From Flavobacteriales bacterium (lineage in GTDB: Bacteria; Bacteroidota; Bacteroidia; UBA10329), in contig JAIPBJ010000013.1 of the NCBI GenBank assembly GCA_021739625.1, positions 1 through 52,769 on the forward strand: DNA of 52,769 nt, given 5' to 3'. Both the position numbers and the translations under genes were made by a program. Under the pieces are notes generated by a model. The model had not been told where the DNA came from. It saw only the letters and a list, made by a program, of their open reading frames with translations, and made no database searches. The stretch's first letter is position 1. Every line of letters begins with the position of its first letter. Of the stretch, positions 7,710-16,349 are shown in pieces.

Positions 7710-9182
7710 ATGGGAAGAAAACACAAGGAACTGGTGGCCCTTAGCGGCACACTGACCACCAGCGAGAAAGGTTATTTCACCAAATCTGCCAATGCCATTC
7801 CGGTGGGCAACAGCGGGCAGAGCATGGCCCTGTTCCAGCATATTCTACGGGCCGAACGGGATGGGACAGATGCCTCGGCCCCGCCATGCCAATCGCACCG
7901 TGTCAGTAACTATCTGTACCACTCGCTACTGCGAAGTCTTGAGAATTATATGCGCAAAAAGACCATTGCCGACCAGGTCATCGTGCTGTGCAGGCAGGCG
8001 AAGGTGGTGGCCGACCGCGCACTTTTCGGGCAGTCGCAGCAGTTGCTGACCAAGGCGGCCCACCTCTGCGCCAAGGCAGGCCGCTTGTGCCTGCGGCCCT
8101 TGGTGATGCACCTGCAACGTGCCGACCTCCTTGCCACAGGCCACCATTGGGGCAGCAGGGCCATGCTGCAGCACGCCCATGAATACAGTGCCATGGCCCG
8201 CACACGTTTTCATGGCGCACTGGCCATGGAGGCACATGTGCGGCTCGCTGCCCTGCATCTTCATAGCGGGTCGGCCCTCCGTCCTGCGCAGCGCGAACAT
8301 TGGCAGCACACATATAATGGGCTGACCTCCGAGATAGACCCCCACAGCCTCGACAGCGAGGGCCGCGCCCACCTGCGCATGGCACAGGCCCTGCTGGCGC
8401 GCTGCACCGGCCATTGGCCCGAAGCCATCAACACCCTGCAATGCCTGCTCCATGCCATGCGCCACGATGCCGCCCCGCCCCTCGGGCCGATCGCCATTGC
8501 CCAAGCCTCGCTATGGCTGCATGGGCTATGCCTCCACTCGGGCAGACATCCGGAGGCCGAGGGCGAGACAGCGGCCCTGCAAGCATGGGCCTTGCATCAC
8601 CTGCCCGCCTTCGTGCCCCACGAACGCACCACCTTGGACAACGCCCTGCAATTGCAACACCTCGCCCTGCACACCTATGGCCCGGCCCACCTGCGCGACC
8701 AAGACGCATGGCTCCGCGCCCATGCCCACCTCTCGGGCCGGGCGCTGTGTGCGGCCATGGCCGCACAGTTCCACGTCACCGCCATGGCGCACCACCTCCA
8801 ACACCAAGAACATCGCCTGGCCCTTGCCCATTTCAATACGCTGATGAACACGGCCGAGGCACGCCACCACGACCGCACCCTCACCATAGCGGCCGAACTG
8901 ATGCTCCTCGCCATCCGCCACGGGCTGGATCACGGGGAGCTCTTGGAAAGTGCCGTCCGATCCCTGCGCAAGAGGCTATGGAACAAGACCGGCACCATGC
9001 CCTTGAAAGGCATGGTGAGGCTGCTCACACACCACTATGCCAAATGCCCGGATGTGCAATCAGGCAAGGATTACACCCTCTGGAAACAGAAGCTGTGCAA
9101 GGCCCTCATCGCCTATCGCGAGCAGGAACCGGAAGGGTACGCGGAAGCGCGGTTCGATTGGGAGGGGCATGTTGGGGCATGA
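7710..9182 (+). CDS. Helical-repeat (TPR-like) Bacteroidota protein, about 490 aa
   Basis: The N-terminus (LSGTLTTSEKGYFTKSA, then ALFQHIL and a SNYLYHSLLRSLENYM helix) matches an uncharacterised Bacteroidota family whose members begin with a Leu-x-x-Leu-[ST]-x-[ST]-E-K-x-Y-F motif and continue as an alpha-solenoid. The rest is all-helical, rich in Ala, Leu and His, with repeated helix pairs suggesting TPR-like scaffolding. No catalytic motif, signal peptide or membrane helix is seen. The frame extends upstream to a TTG at 7587, but the family motif starts just after the ATG at 7710. It is the only plus-strand gene in the first 33 kb and its GC content is visibly higher than its neighbours, which suggests separate acquisition. 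Confidence 0.75.
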   Translation: MGRKHKELVALSGTLTTSEKGYFTKSANAIPVGNSGQSMALFQHILRAERDGTDASAPPCQSHRVSNYLYHSLLRSLENYMRKKTIADQVIVLCRQAKVVADRALFGQSQQLLTKAAHLCAKAGRLCLRPLVMHLQRADLLATGHHWGSRAMLQHAHEYSAMARTRFHGALAMEAHVRLAALHLHSGSALRPAQREHWQHTYNGLTSEIDPHSLDSEGRAHLRMAQALLARCTGHWPEAINTLQCLLHAMRHDAAPPLGPIAIAQASLWLHGLCLHSGRHPEAEGETAALQAWALHHLPAFVPHERTTLDNALQLQHLALHTYGPAHLRDQDAWLRAHAHLSGRALCAAMAAQFHVTAMAHHLQHQEHRLALAHFNTLMNTAEARHHDRTLTIAAELMLLAIRHGLDHGELLESAVRSLRKRLWNKTGTMPLKGMVRLLTHHYAKCPDVQSGKDYTLWKQKLCKALIAYREQEPEGYAEARFDWEGHVGA

Positions 9183-9226
9183 GCATCTGCGCACCTGCCG
9201 GTCAAGGACATGGCCCTTTGTCCGCC

Positions 9227-10189
9227 TCATGCAGCTTCCGCTGCACCCATCCTGACAACCGCACGGACAATGGGGCCAAGCAACGGCAGGCTGTAGAGCA
9301 GCATCACGGCAAGTGGCCGGTTCGTTTTTCCGTTATAGCCGGTCGGGCACAGATGGAAGGAGCGCAGCCCGTGACTGCGCACACCTGCTGCATCATTGCG
9401 CAGAAAGGCCTGCTGCGCCAGATGATAGTGGCATGCGCTCAGCAGGCGGTCGGTCTCCTGTTTTGGCAGTTTCCCCTTCAGTTGGGGCCGGGCGAAGATG
9501 CGCTTCAGGTTCTTCAGCTCACGCTCCCATTTGTCCGATGCGCCATGGGTGAAACTGTCCGAAGCGGCCACATAGCAGGTGGTGCGTTCCCGCAGTTGGA
9601 AGACCGGCACCCCTGCGGCCGCCATGCGCAACGAGGTGTCCATGTCCTCGCAGATGTTCACCTCGGGGTCGAACAGGTGCCGGTGCATCACCTCGCAATG
9701 CACGGCCCATCGCTGCGGGTTGACCGTGAAGCGTAGGAAATACGTGAACGGGTCGAACTTCTGGAAGTCGGGGCACAATCGTTCTGTGCGACCTCCCTGT
9801 TCATCCTCATTCCAGGCATCGGAGAAGAAGAATGCCTTAGGACTTCCCTGTGCAGTGATGAGCCGGTGAAGGCTTTCGAGATGATGGGGCAGATGGTGGT
9901 CGTCACTGTCGAGGAAGCAGATATACTGTCCTCGGGCCATGGCAATGCCCTTGTTGCGGGTGGCGCAGCGCTCGCTGTTCACCGCATTGCGCAGCACGCG
10001 GATGCGCGGGTCGGTGTAGGTCTGCAGGTGTTCCCACGAACCATCGGTGCTGCCATCATCGACAATGATGAGCTCGTGGTCGGTGAAGGTCTGCGCCAGC
10101 ACCGAATGCACCGCCTGATCAATCCGTTCGCGCCTGTTATAGACGGGAATGATGACCGAGAAAAAGGGGGCGTGCTGTGATGTGGGCAT
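9227..10189 (-). CDS. Family 2 glycosyltransferase
   Basis: A GT-A enzyme of 320 aa. FSVIIPVYNRR at residues 10-20 and IIVDDGSTDGS at 41-51 form the nucleotide-binding half, FLDSDD at 92-97 carries the DxD metal motif, and ICEDMDTSLR near 177 gives the catalytic acidic residue. The C-terminus has a short hydrophobic stretch (VMLLYSLPLLGPIV) that may bind the membrane. It would transfer one sugar during glycan assembly; donor and acceptor are not readable. It is the last gene of its minus-strand run, 6 bases after the DUF1919 gene, and converges with the plus-strand helical-repeat gene. Confidence 0.9.
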   Translation of the reverse strand: MPTSQHAPFFSVIIPVYNRRERIDQAVHSVLAQTFTDHELIIVDDGSTDGSWEHLQTYTDPRIRVLRNAVNSERCATRNKGIAMARGQYICFLDSDDHHLPHHLESLHRLITAQGSPKAFFFSDAWNEDEQGGRTERLCPDFQKFDPFTYFLRFTVNPQRWAVHCEVMHRHLFDPEVNICEDMDTSLRMAAAGVPVFQLRERTTCYVAASDSFTHGASDKWERELKNLKRIFARPQLKGKLPKQETDRLLSACHYHLAQQAFLRNDAAGVRSHGLRSFHLCPTGYNGKTNRPLAVMLLYSLPLLGPIVRAVVRMGAAEAA

Positions 10190-10195
10190 AGAGTT

Positions 10196-10891
10196 TCAGA
10201 GCAGATGGCCTGTATGGGCGATCACGGTGGTGTAGGCCAACCGGGAGCAGACCGTTGTTCTGACCTCTCCCGTATTCAGCCACCGTACGATGTCAAAATG
10301 CTTCAAGGAATGCCGGAACATCCTGGCACCGTCACTCTCCCAATGATCGCAGGCAAGTTGGCAGTCCGAAACACTGCTCCGGTCATCGGCACGGCAGAGG
10401 CCCAATTTCTTCGGACGGTCGAGTTCGCAGAATCTGCGCATAAGGTCGGGGGTGGCATTGTCCTTCGATCCGTCAAACTTGATGGCGAGATTCCCGAAAT
10501 TCATGCGGGCACACCGTCTCGTCCATTTCTCCAAGGCCTCCTGTTCTGATGCGTAGTGCATGAAATGGACCTCCATCGTTCCGTTGAGCAGTCCTATGGG
10601 ATAAGTGAGGTTCTTCGCCTTTCTGAAAGCATTGGAGTCGGTATAACGCGATTGCGCGATGAATTCCAAGCGCCCCTCTGCAAGATGACCTTGGATGTCC
10701 TTCAAGAGTTCCATATAGCAAGGTGCCATCATAAAAAGACCCACGAACGGGGTGTTGTAGTGTACATCGGCATACTTGTAGAGCTGACCGCCCCAGCAGT
10801 CATTCGACACCAGACACACCTGTGAGCGCAGCATCTCTTCTCTCAGCCATCTTCTGAGCATCCGTTCACCCAAGCGGTACAATGGATTCAT
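10196..10891 (-). CDS. DUF1919-type exopolysaccharide biosynthesis protein
   Basis: The 231-aa sequence has the hallmarks of the DUF1919 family found in exopolysaccharide loci: VSNDCWGGQLYKYADVHYNT near residues 28-47, PFVGLFMMAPCYMELL next, a YPIGLL segment, then EALEKWTRRCARMN and a C-terminal region with LAIKFDGSKDN. Family members are thought to act in capsule or exopolysaccharide production, possibly as transferases, but no reaction is established. Its ATG overlaps the stop of the upstream glycosyltransferase by 4 bases, so the two are translationally coupled. Confidence 0.85.
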   Translation of the reverse strand: MNPLYRLGERMLRRWLREEMLRSQVCLVSNDCWGGQLYKYADVHYNTPFVGLFMMAPCYMELLKDIQGHLAEGRLEFIAQSRYTDSNAFRKAKNLTYPIGLLNGTMEVHFMHYASEQEALEKWTRRCARMNFGNLAIKFDGSKDNATPDLMRRFCELDRPKKLGLCRADDRSSVSDCQLACDHWESDGARMFRHSLKHFDIVRWLNTGEVRTTVCSRLAYTTVIAHTGHLL

Positions 10892-11994
10892 GGTCGGTGT
10901 TCAGTTATTGCCATGTTCGGCCCTCCATCTTCAGGGGCGGTCTGTCCGTGTGTGTTCTGCCGGGCACGGTCCCTGTAATACATCAGTTGCTCAATGGCCT
11001 GGTCATAGTTCCCCCGCTCCCGCACAAGATACTGCATATTGTACATCATGCGCCATCGTTCCGCCTTCCTGTCCTCGGTCTTTGAGAACGGCAGCAGCAC
11101 AAGGTCGATAAGGGTGTAAACAAGCTCCTTGAACCAGAAAAGGCGGACCGGCCTTCGGATGGCCCCGTTGGCAACGCGCAGATAGATGCCGCCCAAGGGG
11201 CCGTTGGCGTGCATCCCCTTCAAAAGTCGCTGACGGTAATCTTCGGTCAGGCGGTCGGCCGGTACATGATGGTGAAAGCGCAGTTCGTCCACATACCAGA
11301 CCTCGTAGCCTTGGAAACGCAATGCCCAGCAAAGTTCGCTGTCCTCACCCCCTGTGGCAAGCGACCTGCCTGTGCGGGACGCGAGCAGAAACCGGAATCC
11401 GAGCTGCTTGGCCCTGCGATAGCCCTCCATGCGCAGCCACATGCCGGCACCATAGACAACATTGCGGATGGGCCGCACCTCGCCCGTTGCCGGGGCCTGT
11501 GGGGCACACGCAAAGAAGTAGGCATATTCTGCGAACCAGTCAGGTATCGGAACTGTGCTCACGGCCATGCCGCGTCCACCGAGCACCCCGATGTTCGGGC
11601 GGTCTGTAAGATAGCGCACTCCAATCCGGAGGTAATCAGGAAACAGGGAGTTGTCGTCATCGCAGATGAGCACAAAAGGCTGTGCGATGGATGCCAGCCC
11701 GGTCTCCTGGGCGTTCAGTTTTCCGGGACGCGGCTCGCTGATGATGGTGAGCGGGAACGGATGGCCCAATGCTGCCCATTCAGCACCCGCAAGGTCTGCT
11801 GTGCCATCTGTGGAGGCGTTGTCCACCACGGTCAGGCTCACATGGCCCAGACCGCTGATGTCCAATGCCGCGAGCGAACGCAGCGTGGCAGGCAATTTCG
11901 TGGCCCCGTTGTAGGTGCTTATGAGAATACCGACCCCCTGCCCACCAACGCCATGCGGGTCTGTACCAGTGTTCATGTCCGCTTCTGATGTCAT
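10888..11994 (-). CDS. Family 2 glycosyltransferase
   Basis: A 368-aa GT-A enzyme. VGILISTYNGATKLPATLRS (near 21-40) and LTVVDNASTDGT (54-65) are the nucleotide-sugar binding motifs, LICDDDN at 109-115 is the DxD motif, and GGEDSELCWALRFQG is the conserved ED motif of the acceptor side. A hydrophobic stretch near the C-terminus (ELVYTLIDLVLLPF) suggests membrane association. It overlaps the membrane protein gene upstream by 4 bases and the DUF1919 gene downstream by 4 bases. An alternative ATG at 11976 would drop six residues. Confidence 0.9.
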   Translation of the reverse strand: MTSEADMNTGTDPHGVGGQGVGILISTYNGATKLPATLRSLAALDISGLGHVSLTVVDNASTDGTADLAGAEWAALGHPFPLTIISEPRPGKLNAQETGLASIAQPFVLICDDDNSLFPDYLRIGVRYLTDRPNIGVLGGRGMAVSTVPIPDWFAEYAYFFACAPQAPATGEVRPIRNVVYGAGMWLRMEGYRRAKQLGFRFLLASRTGRSLATGGEDSELCWALRFQGYEVWYVDELRFHHHVPADRLTEDYRQRLLKGMHANGPLGGIYLRVANGAIRRPVRLFWFKELVYTLIDLVLLPFSKTEDRKAERWRMMYNMQYLVRERGNYDQAIEQLMYYRDRARQNTHGQTAPEDGGPNMAITEHRP

Positions 11995-13742
11995 TGTCCT
12001 ATCTGCGGATGGGGTATGTTCCTTCTGAACACGATGATCCGACCATGGATTTCACTTGTCACCGTGTCAATGGCCGTGAATCCGGAGTTCTCCTGCGACA
12101 CCTCTGCATAGAGGGCAACGGAGATGGCCTGCGCCAATGGGCGCTTTCGATAAAGCATGTTCTCACCTCCGGAAGGGTCGTTCACGGCCACCAGACCGAC
12201 CGCCCTGAGTTCATTCACGTAGAGGGGAATGCATGTGTTAGCAGCCTTGCAGGGCATGAGGGACGACTGCGTAATGAAGCCAAGGAAAGGTGCAATGGGC
12301 AGTCCATGGTCCTTCATCAGGAAAGTATTGATGGGAATCTGCAGCAGATCGTCATACAGCCCCATATAGCGTAGCGTGTCCGGAAACACGCTGGCCGCTT
12401 CTTGGGCCACGATGTGCCCGATGGAGCTTGTGGCAACATGCAATGGAAGCGTTGCCGAGACCCGTTGCAATGCCCGTGAATAGCTGACAGTGGACAGGGT
12501 GATGACCACAAATGCGAACGCCACCGATGCGACCCGCCACGGTCTGGGATCCCGCCCAACAGCCCTCGTCCATTTCGATGACCGTAGCACATTGCGGAAC
12601 AATTGGCCAAGGGCCATCATGACCAGCGGCAGTGTGAGGAAGGCCGAATTGAGGACGTGGGGATTGTAGGGCGAGCGTTTGATGACGACCGGTATGCCGA
12701 AAAGCAGCACGAACGGGAGGCAGAGCAGCAGGACATGGCCGATGCTCATCGAGGGCCGCGTATCATCGATATTGAGCGCACCGACCACTGCGACCGACAG
12801 CAGTAGCACGATGCCCCAAAGGCCATAAGAACTCAGAAAAGCATCGATTGACACTGCCAGGGCTTTCGGCAGGTCCACCTGACCATAGTTGGTCTCATTG
12901 TAGTACCTGAGAAACCAGGTGAGAAACTGCGCGAAGTAGGCGGTCACGGCCAAGGCCATGACAACAAGGACGGTCAGCGCGGCCCTGTGGTCGGCCATCC
13001 TCAGCGCACGCATCGTCCTGATGGTCGGCCATGCCATGACCATGGCAACAAGGCCACAGTGAATGGCGAAATTCCACCGCACGGCCACTGCAAATGCGAA
13101 TGCGGTCATCGCGGCAACAAGCAGCACAGGACGGTCGCCATCCCGGTTGAAGGTCAAGATGAACAGCAGTCCTGAGACCAGCATCATGGAGGCCACCGAA
13201 TCGGGCACATAAGTACCGATACCGTTGTTCGGGTCATAGAGACCGGGCAACAGGGTGACCAAAAGAGACACAAGGGCGATCTGTTCCCAGGCGAGACAGG
13301 GCCTCAGATACAGCCACATCGCAACAAGCATAATGAACATGGCCCCTGCGGCCCGTATCGGAATATCGGCTCCGGTGCTCAGCCAATGCGGGGCCAACAC
13401 GCACAGCAGGGCCTGATATGCACCTCCTGCCGGGTTGCCCACGAGTTCATAACCACCCCGCACAATGCGCTGTCGGACCGAATGATCGCCATTGAAACGC
13501 GCATGCAGCTTCTGCCTGAGATATTCGACTTGCACTCCGTCAAACACACGGCCGTTGTGTGAGGTGAACACCTGATAGGAGCGGTCCGCCTTCAGTGTCG
13601 CAACCACTGACAGCAGCGCGAAAAGCAGTATCAGAAGGGCGGTCGGCCGCATTTTGAAACTTGGTTCTTCCACGAATTTATTGATGGGGCTGAATGGGTT
13701 GGTATAAAAATGTTCACGCAACCAAGCCGAAGGTGGTCTCAT
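11991..13742 (-). CDS. Polytopic membrane protein of the glycan locus
   Basis: A protein of about 580 aa with ten or more hydrophobic segments, beginning with LLILLFALLSVVATL. The periplasmic-type loop after the first helix (VFDGVQVEYLRQKLHARF) and a C-terminal soluble tail of about 130 residues resemble GT-C-like or oligosaccharide-processing membrane proteins, but I see no diagnostic motif. It may be a sugar transferase or polymerase. The longest frame starts at a GTG (13748); ATG codons at 13742 and 13652 are possible, the latter directly before the first membrane helix. It overlaps the next glycosyltransferase by 4 bases. Confidence 0.7.
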   Translation of the reverse strand: MRPPSAWLREHFYTNPFSPINKFVEEPSFKMRPTALLILLFALLSVVATLKADRSYQVFTSHNGRVFDGVQVEYLRQKLHARFNGDHSVRQRIVRGGYELVGNPAGGAYQALLCVLAPHWLSTGADIPIRAAGAMFIMLVAMWLYLRPCLAWEQIALVSLLVTLLPGLYDPNNGIGTYVPDSVASMMLVSGLLFILTFNRDGDRPVLLVAAMTAFAFAVAVRWNFAIHCGLVAMVMAWPTIRTMRALRMADHRAALTVLVVMALAVTAYFAQFLTWFLRYYNETNYGQVDLPKALAVSIDAFLSSYGLWGIVLLLSVAVVGALNIDDTRPSMSIGHVLLLCLPFVLLFGIPVVIKRSPYNPHVLNSAFLTLPLVMMALGQLFRNVLRSSKWTRAVGRDPRPWRVASVAFAFVVITLSTVSYSRALQRVSATLPLHVATSSIGHIVAQEAASVFPDTLRYMGLYDDLLQIPINTFLMKDHGLPIAPFLGFITQSSLMPCKAANTCIPLYVNELRAVGLVAVNDPSGGENMLYRKRPLAQAISVALYAEVSQENSGFTAIDTVTSEIHGRIIVFRRNIPHPQIGQ

Positions 13743-13776
13743 GGACACAAATGGAAAGTTAGCAAGCAGTCCATAA

Positions 13777-13810
13777 AGAGCGCAAAGTTTTTTCGCAAAG
13801 GACGCAAAGC
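13777..13810. repeat. Short GCAAAG-type repeat
   Basis: Three copies of [GC]GCAAAG (13780-13787, 13794-13800, 13803-13809) lie in the 115-base gap between the membrane protein start and the acetyltransferase stop. Similar CGCAAAG runs occur between genes in many environmental genomes. No function can be assigned. Confidence 0.4.
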
Positions 13811-13857
13811 CTTGTTAGGTCTTAAGGTCAGGCACATCATCGAATCGTGAATCACAA

Positions 13858-14544
13858 CTATTGCTGCCATACGTGATAGATGTACTGCTCGGCCCTCAGG
13901 GCAAATCCCGTCCGCTCATAGAGTGCACGCGCTGGCAGATTGGCCTGCTGGGTGGCCACGGTGAACTGCGCATAGCCATTTTCCAATGCAAAGTTCACCG
14001 ATGCTGCAATCAGTGCCTTGCCGATTCCCTTGCCCCGGTGCATCGGATGAACCGCAGCAAGTCCGATCCTCAGCGTACGGGCATTTTCCCGTTCAAGCGA
14101 TATCATTCCGGTCTCCATGTCCCCATCGTGGGTCACCAGCACCTCTTCGGCAATTCTGCGGCTCACACTGTTCGAGATCCACAGGTCATAGAGCAGGTCG
14201 AATTCCCCCTTGTTGAACCCGGGGTCCGTACGGAATCTCGAGTATTCGCCACTTGCATGGGCCAACAGCCGGACATGCTCGGTGAGTTCTGTGCCCAAAG
14301 GGGAGACCCTGTGGGCCGGGATGGAGATGGCCACATCCGACAGTTCCATGGCGTAGGTCATCTTCACATCCACAGGTTCGAGCCACGGGATCGGATGTTC
14401 GCTGAACACGTAGGTGAGCCGCATGCCCGAATCCCAGATCAGCTTCTCCAGTAGGAATCTGTCCATATCCCCGGAAAGGTCCAGCCTTCCAACAGGATAA
14501 CCGAACGTCAGCGAATCCCAGTCCAAGTGCCTGATCTCAATCAT
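13858..14544 (-). CDS. GNAT N-acetyltransferase, WecD/RffC-like
   Basis: About 228 aa. It begins MIEIRHLDWDSLTFGYPVGR, like WecD-type amino-sugar acetyltransferases, which carry a WDS-x-x-F-G-x-x-x-G-R motif near the start. The GNAT acetyl-CoA site is in the C-terminal half (VHPMHRGKGIGKALIAASVN), followed by YAQFTVATQQANLPARALYE and RTGF. WecD acetylates dTDP-4-amino-4,6-dideoxygalactose; a related 4-amino sugar is the likely substrate here. The ATG overlaps the stop of the upstream lipid-phosphate glycosyltransferase by 4 bases. The frame is open further upstream, but that part is the shadow of the neighbouring gene. Confidence 0.87.
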   Translation of the reverse strand: MIEIRHLDWDSLTFGYPVGRLDLSGDMDRFLLEKLIWDSGMRLTYVFSEHPIPWLEPVDVKMTYAMELSDVAISIPAHRVSPLGTELTEHVRLLAHASGEYSRFRTDPGFNKGEFDLLYDLWISNSVSRRIAEEVLVTHDGDMETGMISLERENARTLRIGLAAVHPMHRGKGIGKALIAASVNFALENGYAQFTVATQQANLPARALYERTGFALRAEQYIYHVWQQ

Positions 14545-15476
14545 CGCTCTTCCATGACTATATATAACTGGCGGTTCTTGACCCCATCGAATATCTTGCC
14601 CACATACAGTCCCACAGTTCCCAGAATGATCAGGATGCAGCCGGCCAACATCCAAATGGATGACAGGATGCTGGCATAGCCCATCGGATTTCCGTCCAGA
14701 TTGCCGAGGAGCCTGTTGGCAACGGTCCAGATGGTCATCAGCAGTCCTATGAAAGCCACTGCAAACCCGAATTTGACTGCCAAGCGGAGTGGTCTGTCCG
14801 AATAGGCCAGCGCAATGTCCAGCGCAAGGTCCAGCATCCTGCCCAGATTGTAATTGCTTGTACCTTCTGTCCTTGCCGCGTGGGTCACATCGATGGTACA
14901 CGACCTGAATCCTACCCAGCGCACCATGGTGGGCAGGTAGCGCACGTGCTCGCGCATGTTGCAGATCTCGCGCACCACCTGCCGCGAGTAGATACCGAAG
15001 TTACCCACACCTGCATCATGCGCTGTGCCGGTGAGATAGCGAAGAACGCTATAGAATGCTGCCGATGCCCATCTCCTGAAGAGGCTGTCCTGACGGTCGG
15101 CCCGCTTGGCAAGCACAATGTCGTAACCTTCAATCGTCTTGCCGTGCAACAGCGGAATCTCTTCGGGCCGGTCCTGCAGGTCGCAATCCATCACCACGGT
15201 CCAATGGCCACTTGCCCGCTCCAGACCTGCTGTGATGGCGCTGTGCTGCCCAAAATTCCGGCTCAGGCGCACTCCCCTGACCGAACCATCGCGCGCGCAT
15301 GCGGCCAGCACAGCCTGCCATGACGCATCGCGGCTGCCATCATCCACAAGGATCACCTCATAGGACAGACCGGCACCTTGAAGGGAAGCACGAATCCTGC
15401 CTGTCAGTTCTTCAATTGTGAATTGCGCCTGATACACGGGAATCACCACTGAAATATCTGGTAGGGAATTGCTCAA
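14541..15476 (-). CDS. Undecaprenyl-phosphate glycosyltransferase, ArnC/GtrB-like
   Basis: A family 2 glycosyltransferase of 311 aa. ISVVIPVYQ and VILVDDGSRDASW open the GT-A domain, VRLSRNFGQHSAITAGLE and VMDCDLQDRPEE (95-106) are hallmark motifs of the ArnC/GtrB/DPM group, and two membrane helices lie near 232-255 and 268-292. Such enzymes move a sugar from a nucleotide to undecaprenyl phosphate for later transfer across the membrane. The start is a TTG; no nearby ATG fits and the motif begins seven residues later. A perfect -7 box lies 20 bases upstream (15496-15503). It is coupled to the WecD-like gene. Confidence 0.9.
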   Translation of the reverse strand: MSNSLPDISVVIPVYQAQFTIEELTGRIRASLQGAGLSYEVILVDDGSRDASWQAVLAACARDGSVRGVRLSRNFGQHSAITAGLERASGHWTVVMDCDLQDRPEEIPLLHGKTIEGYDIVLAKRADRQDSLFRRWASAAFYSVLRYLTGTAHDAGVGNFGIYSRQVVREICNMREHVRYLPTMVRWVGFRSCTIDVTHAARTEGTSNYNLGRMLDLALDIALAYSDRPLRLAVKFGFAVAFIGLLMTIWTVANRLLGNLDGNPMGYASILSSIWMLAGCILIILGTVGLYVGKIFDGVKNRQLYIVMEER

Positions 15477-15495
15477 GGCCGCTGACGTCTGTTCG

Positions 15496-15503
15496 CAAAT
15501 GTA
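15496..15503 (-). promoter_or_regulatory. Candidate Bacteroidota -7 box TACATTTG
   Basis: An exact TAnnTTTG match on the minus strand, 20 bases before the TTG start of the ArnC-like gene. No clear -33 TTTG is present, so this is a weak candidate that would give an internal start within the glycan operon. Confidence 0.35.
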
Positions 15504-15515
15504 AAGGACAGGGCC

Positions 15516-16349
15516 TTACCCGTTGCGGTGATTCCATTTCCAGACAACGGCCTTGAACGGATAGCTGAGCCTTGTCCAAAAAATCTTGAGCGCAGGTGTT
15601 ATGGCTATGCTCATGAGCATCATCATCGTCATGGCCTGCACATGAATGGGCGATCGCTGCCGGATACTCTTGAAGAGCATGCTCGCCCGTTGTCCGAGCA
15701 TACCGGCCTCGTTATCGGTGAAAGTCTTCGTCCCGGGCAATACCCGGAAGTTGCCCCAGTCGTTGTCCACATACTGAATATGCGTGACCAACGAGGCCTT
15801 GGCAATGAACTCCAGATCCATATTCATGTGATTCTCCTCTGGATACATGCCCACCTCCAGATGTAGGGCTTTCCTATAGAAATAGGCCGAAGGATTCACA
15901 GGCAGTGAGTAACCGCTCAGAATGTACCAAGGTCTCAGTTTCTTGGGCCGGTTCACATAGATGAGTTGGCCATCCGCATCCCACACCTTGCAGTTGCCTA
16001 CCAGAAAAGCAGGCGCATCGGGCATGGTGATCATCGGAATGACCGCGTTCAAAGTTCCTGGCTCATAATAATCATCCACATTGAGAAAGCTGATATAGTC
16101 TGCCCTTGCCATGGCAATGCCCTTGTTCATCGCGTCCGATTGGCCTTTGTCGGGTTCTGACAGCCAACGGATGGCAGGGTGTCCGACCGCGAGGCGTTCA
16201 ATCTCCTCACGGGTACCATCCGTGCTGGCCCCGTCCACGATCACCAGCTCGGCCTGCGGGCATTCCTGTGAAATGAAATTCCCGATGGCCCGCCCTATAT
16301 AGGAGCGGTTGTTCCAAACTACGAGAATGACGCTAAGTTGTGGGGTCAA
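15516..16349 (-). CDS. Family 2 glycosyltransferase, WcaA-like
   Basis: 277 aa. LSVILVVWNNRSYIGRAI, ELVIVDGASTDGTREE and SEPDKGQSDAMNKGIAMARA are the motifs of the subgroup in which the acceptor side reads D-K-G-x-x-D-A-x-N-K-G; SFLNVDD at 88-93 is the metal motif. A hydrophobic patch near residue 240 may touch the membrane. The start is a TTG that overlaps the stop of the upstream GT4 gene, so translation is probably coupled. It would add one sugar to the repeat unit; specificity is unknown. Confidence 0.88.
   Translation of the reverse strand: MTPQLSVILVVWNNRSYIGRAIGNFISQECPQAELVIVDGASTDGTREEIERLAVGHPAIRWLSEPDKGQSDAMNKGIAMARADYISFLNVDDYYEPGTLNAVIPMITMPDAPAFLVGNCKVWDADGQLIYVNRPKKLRPWYILSGYSLPVNPSAYFYRKALHLEVGMYPEENHMNMDLEFIAKASLVTHIQYVDNDWGNFRVLPGTKTFTDNEAGMLGQRASMLFKSIRQRSPIHVQAMTMMMLMSIAITPALKIFWTRLSYPFKAVVWKWNHRNG

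Noticed and set aside
8414-9736. A 440-aa plus-strand Pro/Arg/His-rich gene
   Set aside because: It is out of frame with, and overlaps, the helical-repeat gene and the opposite-strand glycosyltransferase; its composition is typical of a shadow frame in GC-rich DNA.
13858-14901. A 347-aa fusion ahead of the WecD-like acetyltransferase
   Set aside because: The extra 119 residues are Cys/His/Gln-rich and read antiphase through the neighbouring glycosyltransferase gene, so they are a shadow; the real start is at 14544.
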